From contig NZ_VISR01000016.1 in NCBI RefSeq assembly GCF_007827595.1, positions 62,001-126,000 of the forward strand: DNA of 64,000 nt. The letters run 5' to 3'. The position numbers were made by a program, and so were the translations under genes. Origin of the DNA: Streptomyces sp. BK340 (GTDB lineage Bacteria > Actinomycetota > Actinomycetes > Streptomycetales > Streptomycetaceae). The notes under the pieces are model-generated. The model did no database searches, was not told the origin of the DNA, and was given only the letters and a program-made list of their open reading frames with translations. How positions within the stretch are numbered: position 1 is the stretch's first letter; each line of letters opens with the position of its first letter. Of this stretch, positions 1 through 8,954 are shown in pieces.

Positions 1-75
1 GTAGGGGCGGACGCGGGCGGGTTTGCGGTCGCCGCCGCGGACCGGGAGCTGCCGCTTATCGGCCGGGCCGCTCAT
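1..75 (-). CDS. cvnC: Conservon protein CvnC (DUF742), 5' fragment
   Basis: Only the first 25 codons are in the window; the gene runs off the left edge. The ATG at 75 overlaps the TGA of the preceding Roadblock gene (ATGA), so the two are translationally coupled. The fragment is basic and ends in Arg-Pro-Tyr, as the N-terminal segment of DUF742 proteins usually does. In known conservons this protein follows the Roadblock protein and precedes a small Ras-like GTPase; those lie outside the window. The identity rests mainly on gene order. Confidence 0.75.
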   Translation of the reverse strand, partial: MSGPADKRQLPVRGGDRKPARVRPY

Positions 76-569
76 CGGGCGCTCCCCGTCGACTCGGCCT
101 CCAGGGATTTCCTCAGCTCGCTGCGGAGTTCGGGGGTCAGGACGTGGCCGGCGCGGCCGACGAAGAGCGCCATGTGGTAGGCCACCACGCTCATGTCGCA
201 CTCCGCGGAGCCGTGCACGCCGAGCAGCGAGCCGTCGCTGATCGACATCACGAAGAGGCTGCCCTCGTCCATCGCGATCATCGTGTGCCTGACGCCGCCG
301 AACTCCATGAGGCTAGCGGCGCCGATGGTGAGGCTGCCGATGCCGGAGACGATGGTCGCCAGGTCGGCGGAGGAGCCGCGAGGGCCCTTCGCCGCCTTCT
401 TCCGGCGGGACTCGGCCGTGCGGGCGGGGTCGGAGGAGAGCAGGAGCAGGCCGTCCGAGGAGACGACTGCGACGGACTGGATGCCGGGTACTTCCTCGAC
501 CAGGTTGGTCAGCAGCCAGTGCAGGTTGCGGGCTTCACTGCTCAGGCCGTAGGTACTGGGCGCGGTCAA
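72..569 (-). CDS. cvnB: Roadblock/LC7 domain protein CvnB
   Basis: A 165-residue soluble protein with one Roadblock/LC7 fold over roughly residues 15-130: a helix with LHWLLTNLVEEVPGI, then a strand with SVAVVSSDGLLLL, later GVRHTMIAMDEGSLFVMSI. In conservons the Roadblock protein works with the CvnA membrane kinase and the CvnD small GTPase in a membrane complex likened to a bacterial G-protein relay. The start overlaps the cvnA stop (569-566, ATGA) and the stop overlaps cvnC, so all three are one coupled operon. A Lys/Arg-rich loop near residues 55-63 interrupts the fold and may vary between paralogues. No catalytic residues are expected. Confidence 0.9.
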   Translation of the reverse strand: MTAPSTYGLSSEARNLHWLLTNLVEEVPGIQSVAVVSSDGLLLLSSDPARTAESRRKKAAKGPRGSSADLATIVSGIGSLTIGAASLMEFGGVRHTMIAMDEGSLFVMSISDGSLLGVHGSAECDMSVVAYHMALFVGRAGHVLTPELRSELRKSLEAESTGSAR

Positions 570-3500
570 CTGCTTGCCTCCTCGGCTGTGCCCCCCGTGG
601 CGTGTTCGGTGTGTGCGGCGATCTCTGTCTCTACGTCCCTGTAGCCGGCCTGTGCTCCTTGGCGGAAGCCGCCGAGTCTGCGGCGGAGGGCTTCGGCGTC
701 CACGGATGCGCTGCGCTGGCGGGGCGCGGCTGTGGGCGCGGTGATCCTGGGTGTGCGCTTGGGGAGGCCCTTGCTGGTGAGCGCCTCGGCTTCGCCTTCG
801 GCGCCCTCGCTCCCACCCGCACCACCCGTGCGGCTTTCGTCGTCGACCGCGGGTGGCCCCGGCTGGGCGTACCCGCCGTCGGCGACCGCGGGCGCGTCGT
901 GGGCGGCGGGTGCGTGGAAGGCCGCGCGTACGGCGCGGGCCTCGGGTGCGCCGTGAGCCGCGGGCGCGTCGGACTGGGGTGCGTGGGCGTTGTGGGGCTC
1001 AGGTGCGCCGTGAGCCGCGGGCTCGTCGGACTCTGGCGCGTGGGAGGCGACACGGGCGCCGCGGGCCTCAGGTGCGCCATGAGCAGCGGGCTCGTCGGAC
1101 TCTGGTGCGGGGGAGGCCGCGCGGGCGCCGCGGGACTCAGGTGCCCCGTGGGCCACGGGCGCGTCGGCGGCCTCGGGCGGCTCGGTGGCATGGGGGGTCT
1201 CGGAGTCGGGCGGTGTGTCCGGGAGCAGGAGCTCCATCGTCGTCTCGGCGAAGGTTTCCACCGGCTCCTTCGGGCGGGTCACCGATTCCCCGGTGGCCTG
1301 CTCGTCGGGCTCCGGCCTGGTGTGGGCCTGGGCCTCCAGGTCCTCCGCTTCGCGGGCGAGCTTCTCCGCCAGCGCCACCAGCGGGTCCGTGTCCTTGTCC
1401 GGGTCCTTGGCGCGGGCGGGCAGGACGTTGGAGTTGGCCTCGGCGTCCGCGCCGGGGAAGGAGACGGTCTGGGTGGAGTCCGAGAGTCCCGCCGCGGGCG
1501 GGACCGCCGCCGTGGGGGCCTCGGTCAGGAGGGACTGCGGCAGCACGACGACCGCCGCCACCCCGCCCTGCTTCTGCTCGCGCAGCTGGACGCGGACACC
1601 GTGCCGGTGGGCGAGGCGGGCCACGACGTACAGGCCGAGACCGAGGCCGGCCTCGCCCTCCTGGTCGTACGGCGAGGCGGGGTCGAAGTCGGTGAGGCGG
1701 GCGTTGAGGCGGTCGAGCCGGTCGCCCGCCAGGCCGATGCCCTCGTCCTGGACGGAGAGCATGACCTCGCCGGATTCGAGGAGCCAGCCGGAGACCTCGA
1801 CGGGCAGGTCCGGCGGGGAGAACGAGGTGGCGTTCTCCATGAGTTCCGCGAGCAGGTGGGAGAGGTCGTCGGCCGCGAAACCCGCCACATGGGCGTGCGG
1901 GGGCAGGGCGGCGATACGGACGCGCTCGTAGCGTTCGATCTCGCTGACCGCCGCCCGTACGACGTCCACCAGCGGGACCGGGCCGTGGTGCTGCTGGACG
2001 TGCTCGGTGCCGGCGAGGACCAGGAGGTTCTCGCTGTGGCGGCGCATCACCGTGGCGAAGTGGTCGAGCTTGAAGAGGGTGGCGAGCCGCTCGGGGTCCT
2101 GTTCCCGCTCCTCCAGGCCCTCGATGACCGCCAGCTGGCGCTCGACCAGACCCAGGGTGCGCAGGGCGAGGTTGACGAACGTACCGCCGATGCTGCCGCG
2201 CAGCCGCTGCAGCTGGGCGGCCGACTCGTCGAGCTCGGCGCGCAGCTCCTCGCGGGCGTCGGCCATCTTCTGCCGCTGGCCCACCAGGTGCTTGCGGTCG
2301 GTCTCCAGGGTGGTGACCCGCTCGTGCGCGGCGGCGGTCTGCTCGTGCAGGGCGACCGCGTGCGCGTGCAGGGCGTTGACCGAGCGGACGACCTGCGCGA
2401 ACTCGTCGTTGCGGCCGGTGAAGGCGATCGGTTCCTGGGTGACCGGGTCCTCGGCCTCGGCCAGCCGGGCCGAGCCACGGCGCAGGACCGACAGCGGGCG
2501 GGTGAGGGTGCGAGCCATGGCGGTGGCGATGCCCACGGCGACCAGCATCAGGACACCGAGGGCGGCGATGCGGATCTCCAGGGCGGTGACGTCGTCGTCC
2601 CGGAGCCCCGCGAGGTCCTTGGTGCGGTGGTCGTAGAGGGCCGACTCGGCGCCCCGCATCAGGTCGACACGGGCGGACAGGGCCGCGTCCAGCTTCTTGA
2701 CGCTGGTGGTCGAGTCGCTGCCGGTGAACGTCGGCTGGTCGGTGAGGGCGGCCAGGTACTTCTCCGCCGAGTTGACCTCGGGGCCGGTGACCGTGGAGTC
2801 GTACGAGGCCACCGCCGCCTTGGGGGCTGTCTCGCGGAAGTCGGCGAGGGCCGCGTCGGCGCGCAGGCGGGCCTGCTGGGCGGCGGCGGTGAGTGCGTCG
2901 CGCTGCTTGCGGTCCGCCTCGTTCGTGGTGGTGGTCGTGACGGGCAGACCGGTGGTGGGGCTGATCACCGTCTGGGTGGTGGACGGGATGTTCAGCGCGG
3001 CCAGCAGCAGGCCGCGGGCGGCCGCGGACTGCTGGACGGCGGAGTCCAGTTCGGCGAGGGAGTAGGCGCCCGAACCGGCCCGCGGGGGCAGCTGGTCGGC
3101 CAGGTCGTCGGCGAGCCGGTGCAGTTCGCTGACGGTGGCCGAGTACGCCTGGTGGGTCTGCAGCGCGTTCGTCTTGCCGGTGAGGGCGGCGCGCCGGACG
3201 GCCGCTATGGCGTCGAGGTCGGTGCGCAGCGCTGCCGGGGTGTCGGTGTCTGCGCGCAGGTCGTCGACCTGGCGGTCGACGCGGGCGCTGCGCTGCTCGG
3301 AGGGCGCCTTGGCCTTGGGGCGGCCGGCGGCGATGTAGGCCGTGACCTCGTCGCGTTCGTCGGCGAGCGAGTGGGCGAGCGCGAGCGCGTCCTGCGTGCG
3401 GGCCGCCAGCGTGACCAGGTCCTGCGAGTCGCTGAGGTCCTGGGAGGCGGTCAGCAGCGCGGGCGCTCCCGCTCCCGCGATGGCCGCGGCCACCACGGCC

Positions 3501-3631
3501 ACGGCGACGATCAGCCGGGTGCGCACATGAGTGGGGCGGCCGGCGCCCACGGGGGTCTGCTCGGCGACCCCCTCGGGGGCCGTCTGCTTGTCTGTGCGCC
3601 GAGGCCGCTTCATCTGCACCGGTGCTCGCAT
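566..3631 (-). CDS. cvnA: Nitrate/nitrite-sensor-type histidine kinase CvnA
   Basis: A 1021-residue membrane kinase that heads the conservon. A basic N-terminus leads into a first membrane helix (about 38-60). A helical extracytoplasmic NIT-type sensor region follows (about 65-345), then a second membrane helix near 355-375, a HAMP linker, a coiled coil, and a dimerisation stretch with a FKLDHFATVMRRHSENLLVLAG-like motif. The HATPase_c domain shows ENATSFSPP (N box) and a G box GEAGLGLGLYVVARLA. The last ~280 residues are Pro/Ala/Glu-rich with an imperfectly repeated AHGAPEARGAR-type unit. ATG 3631 is used; a second ATG at 3613 is possible and neither has a strong ribosome site. The kinase probably signals to the Roadblock/GTPase partners rather than to a classical response regulator; none is adjacent. 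Confidence 0.9.
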   Translation of the reverse strand: MRAPVQMKRPRRTDKQTAPEGVAEQTPVGAGRPTHVRTRLIVAVAVVAAAIAGAGAPALLTASQDLSDSQDLVTLAARTQDALALAHSLADERDEVTAYIAAGRPKAKAPSEQRSARVDRQVDDLRADTDTPAALRTDLDAIAAVRRAALTGKTNALQTHQAYSATVSELHRLADDLADQLPPRAGSGAYSLAELDSAVQQSAAARGLLLAALNIPSTTQTVISPTTGLPVTTTTTNEADRKQRDALTAAAQQARLRADAALADFRETAPKAAVASYDSTVTGPEVNSAEKYLAALTDQPTFTGSDSTTSVKKLDAALSARVDLMRGAESALYDHRTKDLAGLRDDDVTALEIRIAALGVLMLVAVGIATAMARTLTRPLSVLRRGSARLAEAEDPVTQEPIAFTGRNDEFAQVVRSVNALHAHAVALHEQTAAAHERVTTLETDRKHLVGQRQKMADAREELRAELDESAAQLQRLRGSIGGTFVNLALRTLGLVERQLAVIEGLEEREQDPERLATLFKLDHFATVMRRHSENLLVLAGTEHVQQHHGPVPLVDVVRAAVSEIERYERVRIAALPPHAHVAGFAADDLSHLLAELMENATSFSPPDLPVEVSGWLLESGEVMLSVQDEGIGLAGDRLDRLNARLTDFDPASPYDQEGEAGLGLGLYVVARLAHRHGVRVQLREQKQGGVAAVVVLPQSLLTEAPTAAVPPAAGLSDSTQTVSFPGADAEANSNVLPARAKDPDKDTDPLVALAEKLAREAEDLEAQAHTRPEPDEQATGESVTRPKEPVETFAETTMELLLPDTPPDSETPHATEPPEAADAPVAHGAPESRGARAASPAPESDEPAAHGAPEARGARVASHAPESDEPAAHGAPEPHNAHAPQSDAPAAHGAPEARAVRAAFHAPAAHDAPAVADGGYAQPGPPAVDDESRTGGAGGSEGAEGEAEALTSKGLPKRTPRITAPTAAPRQRSASVDAEALRRRLGGFRQGAQAGYRDVETEIAAHTEHATGGTAEEASS
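940..1170 (-). repeat. Imperfect repeats in the CvnA tail
   Basis: Several degenerate in-frame copies of a segment coding for Ala-His-Gly-Ala-Pro-Glu/Glu-Ser-Asp-Glu-Pro units lie in the 3' part of cvnA. They are visible as recurring gagccgcgggcgcgtcgga-like DNA. They encode the disordered C-terminal tail and are likely to vary in number between strains. Confidence 0.6.
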
Positions 3632-4005
3632 TCCTGAACTCGTCTACCCAAGGGCCCGGGTGGCGCCCCGTGATCTCGGTACCAAGTGGTGCGTACACCC
3701 CCGGTTCGTACGGTTCCCGACCCTCCCAGCGCCGGTGGGCAGGGTCCGTGCATCACCTGACCCGCCACCCGAAGGAGTGAACATCGGAGGGGAGTTGACG
3801 GGCAAGTTCCTGTGGCGTGTGCAGGGCCCTTGCACGGTGGGCCGGTTGGACGCACGGGTCAGGCTTTGGCAGTATTCGCCACCACGTCTTTCCAGAGCGT
3901 GTCATATACCCCCAAACCAGGCGCCTGACCTGCGGAGCCGTGCCAATTCGGCGGTGCTTGCCAGCCTTTGGCGAAGCCTGTGAAGGGGTCGTGCAGACTG
4001 GCCGA
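3632..4005. other. Divergent intergenic region, conservon / PP2C gene
   Basis: These 374 bases separate cvnA (minus) from the PP2C-like gene (plus), so promoters for both should lie here. A TTGACG at 3795 is the only clear -35-like hexamer I see, and its -10 partner is poor. Short reading frames here lack ribosome sites and good codon bias. No RNA gene or repeat was recognised. Confidence 0.4.
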
Positions 4006-4794
4006 ATGCGCACTGATCTCGTTTCGGAAGCCGGCGACCCGACCCGACCCAACGAGGACTTCGCCGGACTCGGACTACCCGCGTCCGGTCAGGGGGGTTG
4101 TGTGATCTTGCTGGACGGAGTGACACCACCGCGGGACGGGACGGGGTGTCTGCATTCGGTCCCCTGGTTCACGGCGCGGCTCGGCGGCGCACTGACCGAA
4201 CTGACCGTTTCCGGGCGAGATCTGACGCTCCCGGAGATTCTCTCGGGGGCGATCGCCCGGACCGCCGAGGCCCACGCGCACACCTGTGAGCTTTCTCACC
4301 CGCGAACCCCCCAGGCGACGGTGGTCCTGACCCGCTGGTCCGACGAGGCCGTGGAGTACCTGGTCCTGTCCGACTCCGTCCTGCTCCTGCAGTCCCCCGA
4401 CGGCGCGGTCACCCCGGTCCTGGACGACCGGCTCGACCGGCTGCCCCGCTCGGCGCTGGCCACCGACGCCCTGATCGACGCGCATCTGCGCAACAAGGAG
4501 GGCGGCTTCTTCACGGCCGCCGCCGACCCCTCGGTCGCCTCCCGTGCGGTCACCGGCGCTCTCCCCCGGCACGAGGTGCGGGCCCTGGTCGCCCTGACGG
4601 ACGGTGCGACCCGCTGGACGGAGAAGTTCCACGAGGGCGACTGGACGGCCTTGCTCGACCTCCTCGCCAAGGAGGGCACCCGCGCCCTGGTCGAGCGGGT
4701 ACGGGAGCTGGAGCTGGCGGACCGGGAGGAGCGGGCGTTCCTCGGCCGCAGCAAGACGCACGACGACGCGACGGCGGTGTACGTCGAGCTCTAG
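4006..4794 (+). CDS. PP2C-like phosphatase domain protein
   Basis: A 262-residue soluble protein with features of the PP2C/PPM serine/threonine phosphatase fold: an N-terminal PNEDFAGLG segment, CVILLDGVTPP in place of the usual GVxDGMGG, VEYLVLSDSVLLL, and the late VALTDGATRW strand. The C-terminal THDDATAVYVEL resembles the metal-binding DDxT motif. The first metal motif is atypical (DGVTPP), so activity is uncertain. The ATG at 4006 follows a GAAGGGG-like site; an in-frame GTG lies five codons upstream. It stands alone, divergent from the conservon. A partner kinase is not evident. Confidence 0.7.
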   Translation: MRTDLVSEAGDPTRPNEDFAGLGLPASGQGGCVILLDGVTPPRDGTGCLHSVPWFTARLGGALTELTVSGRDLTLPEILSGAIARTAEAHAHTCELSHPRTPQATVVLTRWSDEAVEYLVLSDSVLLLQSPDGAVTPVLDDRLDRLPRSALATDALIDAHLRNKEGGFFTAAADPSVASRAVTGALPRHEVRALVALTDGATRWTEKFHEGDWTALLDLLAKEGTRALVERVRELELADREERAFLGRSKTHDDATAVYVEL

Positions 4795-4832
4795 GGACTG
4801 CCAGGCAGGCCCCAGGGCCTCCGGAGCGCCGG

Positions 4833-5324
4833 CTACTTTTCCATGACGGTGTTCAACTGGTGCAGCAGGCGCGCCAGTTCGGCCACCTCCAGGCGGTCCC
4901 AGTGGGCCAGCTGGCTGACGTACCGGGCGCGGCGGGCCTCGCGGACCTTGCCGACGCGGCCGCGGCCCTCGTCGGTCAGGGTCACCAGCCAGGCACGGCC
5001 GTCGGCGGGGTCGGGCTCGCGGGCGATCAGACCCAGCTCCTCCAGGGCGCGCAGCTGGCGGGACATGGTGGCCTTGCCGACGCCGATGTAGGCGGCGAGC
5101 TCGGTGGCGCGCTGGCCGCCGAGTTCGTCGAGGCGGATGAGCAGGCCGTACGCGGAGGACTCCAGGTCCGGGTGGACCTCGCGGGCCATCTCGCCCTGGT
5201 TCGCCCGGGCCCGCCGGAGCAGCACGGTCAACTCGCGTTCCAGCGCCAGGAACTCCTGGTCTGCACCACTCGGCGTCACCTGGCCGGTGGCCCGATGCCC
5301 GCCGCCGTTTCCGTCCTCGTGCAC
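4833..5324 (-). CDS. MarR family transcriptional regulator
   Basis: A 163-residue winged-helix DNA-binding protein. The core shows LLIRLDELGGQRATELA, GVGKATMSRQLRALEELGLI (recognition helix) and DPADGRAWLVTLTDEG (wing), in the standard MarR order, flanked by dimerisation helices. The GTG at 5324 is chosen because AGGGG lies seven bases upstream; the frame stays open to an ATG at 5417, but that extension has no ribosome site. It is convergent with the PP2C gene and divergent from the muramidase gene, which it might control. The ligand is unknown. Confidence 0.85.
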   Translation of the reverse strand: MHEDGNGGGHRATGQVTPSGADQEFLALERELTVLLRRARANQGEMAREVHPDLESSAYGLLIRLDELGGQRATELAAYIGVGKATMSRQLRALEELGLIAREPDPADGRAWLVTLTDEGRGRVGKVREARRARYVSQLAHWDRLEVAELARLLHQLNTVMEK

Positions 5325-5554
5325 GTCAGCACCCCTGATCGGTTTCGCTGTCCTGAAAGTTTCCGTCGAACGCCGCAGTTGCCGCAGCTCCGTAAGTATT
5401 TCGCAGGCGTAGACCAACGGCAGCCTCCGGACCCCCTTCCCACGCCGTCATCTACGTGCGTAGCTTCTTCATCAGGCAATCAATGGCATGCCCACGCCAG
5501 TGGATCAGCGGTCACTCCACGGTCCCCCCCCACCTCACTCCTCGGAGGCACGTC

Positions 5555-6379
5555 ATGCCCGTGCGCAGACCCGGTTCCCCCCGCCCGCGTCCCCTCGCCG
5601 TCTGGGTCACCGCCGTGCTGGCGGCGGTCTCCCTGGCCCTCCCCCTCACCACCGCCCAGGCCGCGAGCACGCCCAGCCGCGGTTCGGCGTACATGGGCAT
5701 GGGAGTCCTCGCCCACGACGGACAGAACGGCACCCCCTCCACCGGCGACGCCACCCAGACCGAGGGCGTCGACGTCGCCGGCTACCAGGGCAACGTCGCC
5801 TGGAGCACGCTGTGGAACAGCGGCGTCCGCTGGGCCTACACGAAGGCCACGGAGGGCACGTACTACACGAACCCCTACTTCGCGCAGCAGTACAACGGCT
5901 CGTACAACGTCGGCATGATCCGCGGCGCGTACCACTTCGCGACCCCGGACACCACGAGCGGCGCCACCCAGGCGAACTACTTCGCCGACCACGGCGGCGG
6001 CTGGTCCCGCGACGGCAAGACCCTGCCCGGCGCCCTCGACATCGAGTGGAACCCGTACGGCGCCGCCTGCTACGGCAAGTCCGCCAGTGCGATGGTCAGC
6101 TGGATCGCCGACTTCCTGAACACGTACAAGGCGCGGACGGGCCGGTACCCCGTGATCTACACGGCCACCAGCTGGTGGACCCAGTGCACCGGCAACTACG
6201 GCGGCTTCGCCGTGAACAACCCGCTGTGGATCGCCCGCTACGCCTCGGACCCGGGGACGCTGCCCGCGGGCTGGTCGTACTACACGATGTGGCAGTACAC
6301 CTCCTCCGGCCCGACCGTCGGGGACCACGACAAGTTCAACGGAGCGCTGGACCGGGTGGTGGCGCTGGCCAACGGCTAG
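5555..6379 (+). CDS. Secreted GH25 lysozyme (N,O-diacetylmuramidase)
   Basis: A 274-residue secreted cell-wall hydrolase that cleaves the beta-1,4 bond after N-acetylmuramic acid. A Sec signal peptide has a basic n-region, a Leu/Ala/Val core and an AQA-A cleavage site around residue 37. The catalytic barrel shows GVDVAGYQGNV at its start, the acidic pair in GALDIEWN, and YPVIYTATSWW and LWIARYA strands typical of family 25. The ATG at 5555 follows GGAGG at seven bases. It stands alone, and a GC-rich hairpin lies just downstream. Likely roles are remodelling of the producer's own wall or attack on other bacteria; the sequence does not decide between them. Confidence 0.92.
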   Translation: MPVRRPGSPRPRPLAVWVTAVLAAVSLALPLTTAQAASTPSRGSAYMGMGVLAHDGQNGTPSTGDATQTEGVDVAGYQGNVAWSTLWNSGVRWAYTKATEGTYYTNPYFAQQYNGSYNVGMIRGAYHFATPDTTSGATQANYFADHGGGWSRDGKTLPGALDIEWNPYGAACYGKSASAMVSWIADFLNTYKARTGRYPVIYTATSWWTQCTGNYGGFAVNNPLWIARYASDPGTLPAGWSYYTMWQYTSSGPTVGDHDKFNGALDRVVALANG

Positions 6380-6394
6380 CCGCCGCCGAGCGGG

Positions 6395-6427
6395 TGCGGC
6401 GGCCGTCCCCCGCGGGCGGCCGCCGTG
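6395..6427. terminator. GC-rich hairpin after the GH25 gene
   Basis: A nine-base perfect inverted repeat (6397-6405 with 6417-6425) with an 11-base loop lies 18 bases after the muramidase stop. There is no T-tract, as is common for Streptomyces terminators. Confidence 0.55.
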
Positions 6428-6507
6428 CGCTGCGTTGGTGCTCCGCGCCGGCCGGGATCATGCTGGTCAGGAGAGGAGCCTGCCGAGCAAGGGCGAGATG
6501 AGCGGCG

Positions 6508-8859
6508 ATGGAGCGACAGTCGACGTACACGGCCACGGCCACCATCGATGAGCAGGGCATCCTGACCGGCTGGAGCGAAGGCGCCCAGCGGCTGCTCGGC
6601 CACGAGGCTTCGGAGGTCGTCGGACGGCCCGCGTCCGCGCTGCTCGCCGCGGAGGCCGGATCGGTCCGCCGGACCCTGGCCGGGCGCGACCGGTGGAACG
6701 GCACCGTGCCCCTGCGGCACCAGGACGGCCGGCGCCTGGAGCAGGGGCTCCTCGCCCACCGCCGGACGTCGGACACCGGGGCCGTCGACTGGCTCGTGGT
6801 GACCGCCGTGGCGGACCGGCCCCAGCAGCCCCGGGGTGAACCGCTGGAGGAGTGGACGTTCATCCAGTCCCCCTTCCCACTGGCGATCTTCGACACCGAG
6901 CAGCGCCTGATGCGCGCCAACCGCCGCCTGGAACGCGCCCTGTCCCTGCCCGAGGCGGCGATGCGCGGGCTGCGCCTGGCCCACATCTCACCCGGTCCCG
7001 CGAGCGCGGAGGCCGACCGGGCGATGCACCAGGTGCTGGAGACCGGCGAGCCCCAGGAGGTACGGACCGGCCTCGTCCCGGATCTGGACCTGCCCACCGT
7101 TCTGACCCCGCTCAAGGACGGCACCGGCAGGGTGCGCGCCGTCTGCCTCGCGGCGCACCGGCGCGCCGCGGAGTCCGCCCGCCGGGGCACCGGGGACGAG
7201 ACCGGCGCGCACCCGGGCACGGCTCCCGGCCTCGGGCGGGCCGCGCAGGAGCTGGCCGAGGCCACGGTCCCCCGGCTCGCGGACTTCATGGCCGTGGACC
7301 TGCTCGACGCCCCGCGCTCCGCGGCCGACCCCGTCGACATGGGCCCGCTGGTCCTGCGCCGGGCCGCGCTGCGCGCCGTCCCGGACGACGCCGTGAGTTC
7401 CTCCGGGACCGGGGTGGGCCAGGCGATCGTCTACGAACCGGGCTCGCCCCCGGCGGACTGCCTGGCCTCGGGCAACGCCGTCCTCTACGACACCTCGGAC
7501 CCGGTGGTCGCGGCGTGGGCGGCCGTGGACCCGGCGGCCGCGTGGCTGCGCGCGTACGGCACGCGCTCGCTGATGCTGGTGCCGGTGCTCGCCGAGGGCA
7601 GCACCCTCGGGGTCGCCCTCTTCGGGCGCCACCGGCGCACCGAGCCGTTCGGCCCGGAGGATCTGCGGATCGCCGAGGACCTCACGGCGCAAGCGGCCAC
7701 CGGCCTGCACAGCGACCGCCGGCACTCCCGTGCCCGCACCACCACCATGTCCCTGCAGCGCAGTCTGCTCCCGCACACGCTGCCCGACCAGGCGGCCCTG
7801 GAGGTCGCCACCCGGTATCTGCCCGCGGCCACCAAGGCCGGTGTGGGCGGCGACTGGTTCGACGTCATCCCGCTGTCCGGGGCGCGGGTCGCCCTGGTCG
7901 TCGGCGATGTCGTCGGCCACGGCATCCGCGCCTCCGCCACCATGGGCCGGCTGCGGACCGCCGTGCGCACCCTGGCCGACGTCGACCTGCCCGCCGACGA
8001 GCTGCTCACCCACCTCGACGACCTCGTCCTGCGGCTGGCCGCCGACGAGGGCAGCGCCGACCCGGCGGCCGAGACCGCCGGGGGCATCGGCACCACCTGT
8101 CTGTACGCGGTCTACGACCCGGTCTCACGCCACTGCACGCTCGCCCGGGCCGGCCATCCGCCGCCCGCCGTGGTCACCCCGGACGGCACCGTCCGCTTCA
8201 TCGACGTGCCCCCCGGTCCGCCGCTGGGGCTCGGCGGCCTGCCCTTCGAGGCCTTCGAGACCGAAATTCCCGAGGGCAGCCTGCTCGCCCTCTACACCGA
8301 CGGGTTGCTGGAGGCCCGCGACCACGACATCGACGAGGCGCTGGACAAGCTGTTCGGCGCGCTCGGCCGCCCGGCGCCGACGCTGGACGCGGTGTGCGAC
8401 CGGGTGCTGACCGAATTGCTGAGCCACCGCCCCGACGACGACATCGCCCTGCTCGTCGCCCGCACCCGGGCACTGCACGCCGACCGGGTCGCCGCCTGGG
8501 AGCTGGACAGCGATCCCTCCGTGGTGGCCCGGGCCCGCAAGCACACGAGCGACCAGCTGAGCCGCTGGGGACTCGACGAGGCCGCCTTCACCACCGAGCT
8601 GATGGTCAGCGAGCTGGTCACCAACGCCATCCGCTACGGCCGCCCGCCCATCCAGCTCCGGCTCATCCACCAGGACTCCACCCTGATCTGCGAGGTCTAC
8701 GACTCCAGCGGCACCACCCCGCACATGCGGCGCGCCCGGATCTTCGACGAAGGCGGCCGGGGCCTGCTGCTGGTCGCCCAGCTCGCCAAGCGCTGGGGCA
8801 CCCGGCACGACCGGGTCGGCAAGACCGTGTGGGCGGAGCAGTCACTGACCCCGAGCTGA
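6508..8859 (+). CDS. PAS-GAF-SpoIIE phosphatase-HATPase fusion regulator
   Basis: A 783-residue multi-domain signalling protein. Two PAS-like modules (about 8-110 and 115-225, e.g. EWTFIQSPFPLAIFDTEQRL) are followed by a GAF-like region (about 245-405). A PP2C/SpoIIE phosphatase comes next (about 410-650; SLQRSLLPHTLP, GVGGDWFDVIPL, VVGDVVGHG, LLALYTDGLLEAR). An RsbW-type HATPase_c closes the chain (about 660-780; ELMVSELVTNAIRYG, EGGRGLLLVAQLA). Such proteins in Streptomyces act in partner-switching: the phosphatase acts on anti-anti-sigma factors and the kinase domain is anti-sigma-like. The ATG at 6508 is preceded by a purine-rich stretch. No membrane segment is seen. It is terminated by a strong hairpin. 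Confidence 0.9.
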   Translation: MERQSTYTATATIDEQGILTGWSEGAQRLLGHEASEVVGRPASALLAAEAGSVRRTLAGRDRWNGTVPLRHQDGRRLEQGLLAHRRTSDTGAVDWLVVTAVADRPQQPRGEPLEEWTFIQSPFPLAIFDTEQRLMRANRRLERALSLPEAAMRGLRLAHISPGPASAEADRAMHQVLETGEPQEVRTGLVPDLDLPTVLTPLKDGTGRVRAVCLAAHRRAAESARRGTGDETGAHPGTAPGLGRAAQELAEATVPRLADFMAVDLLDAPRSAADPVDMGPLVLRRAALRAVPDDAVSSSGTGVGQAIVYEPGSPPADCLASGNAVLYDTSDPVVAAWAAVDPAAAWLRAYGTRSLMLVPVLAEGSTLGVALFGRHRRTEPFGPEDLRIAEDLTAQAATGLHSDRRHSRARTTTMSLQRSLLPHTLPDQAALEVATRYLPAATKAGVGGDWFDVIPLSGARVALVVGDVVGHGIRASATMGRLRTAVRTLADVDLPADELLTHLDDLVLRLAADEGSADPAAETAGGIGTTCLYAVYDPVSRHCTLARAGHPPPAVVTPDGTVRFIDVPPGPPLGLGGLPFEAFETEIPEGSLLALYTDGLLEARDHDIDEALDKLFGALGRPAPTLDAVCDRVLTELLSHRPDDDIALLVARTRALHADRVAAWELDSDPSVVARARKHTSDQLSRWGLDEAAFTTELMVSELVTNAIRYGRPPIQLRLIHQDSTLICEVYDSSGTTPHMRRARIFDEGGRGLLLVAQLAKRWGTRHDRVGKTVWAEQSLTPS

Positions 8860-8865
8860 CATGGG

Positions 8866-8894
8866 ACTGCCCCGCCGGGGAGGGGCGGGGCAGT
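8866..8894. terminator. Bidirectional terminator hairpin
   Basis: An 11-base perfect stem (8866-8876 with 8884-8894) and a 7-base loop sit between the converging SpoIIE-type gene and the glycine-rich gene, so it can serve both. Confidence 0.75.
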
Positions 8895-8954
8895 GAGAGG
8901 TCGGCCTGCTCTGTGTTTGTCTTCTCCAGGTTCGGTCGGCGATCTTCCCTGTCC

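Noticed and set aside
602..3637. Long plus-strand frame opposite cvnA, about 1000 codons
   Set aside because: High-GC DNA leaves antisense frames open. It shows no domain, and the minus-strand protein has full kinase motifs. Same reasoning for long frames opposite lon, kgd and the NB-ARC gene.
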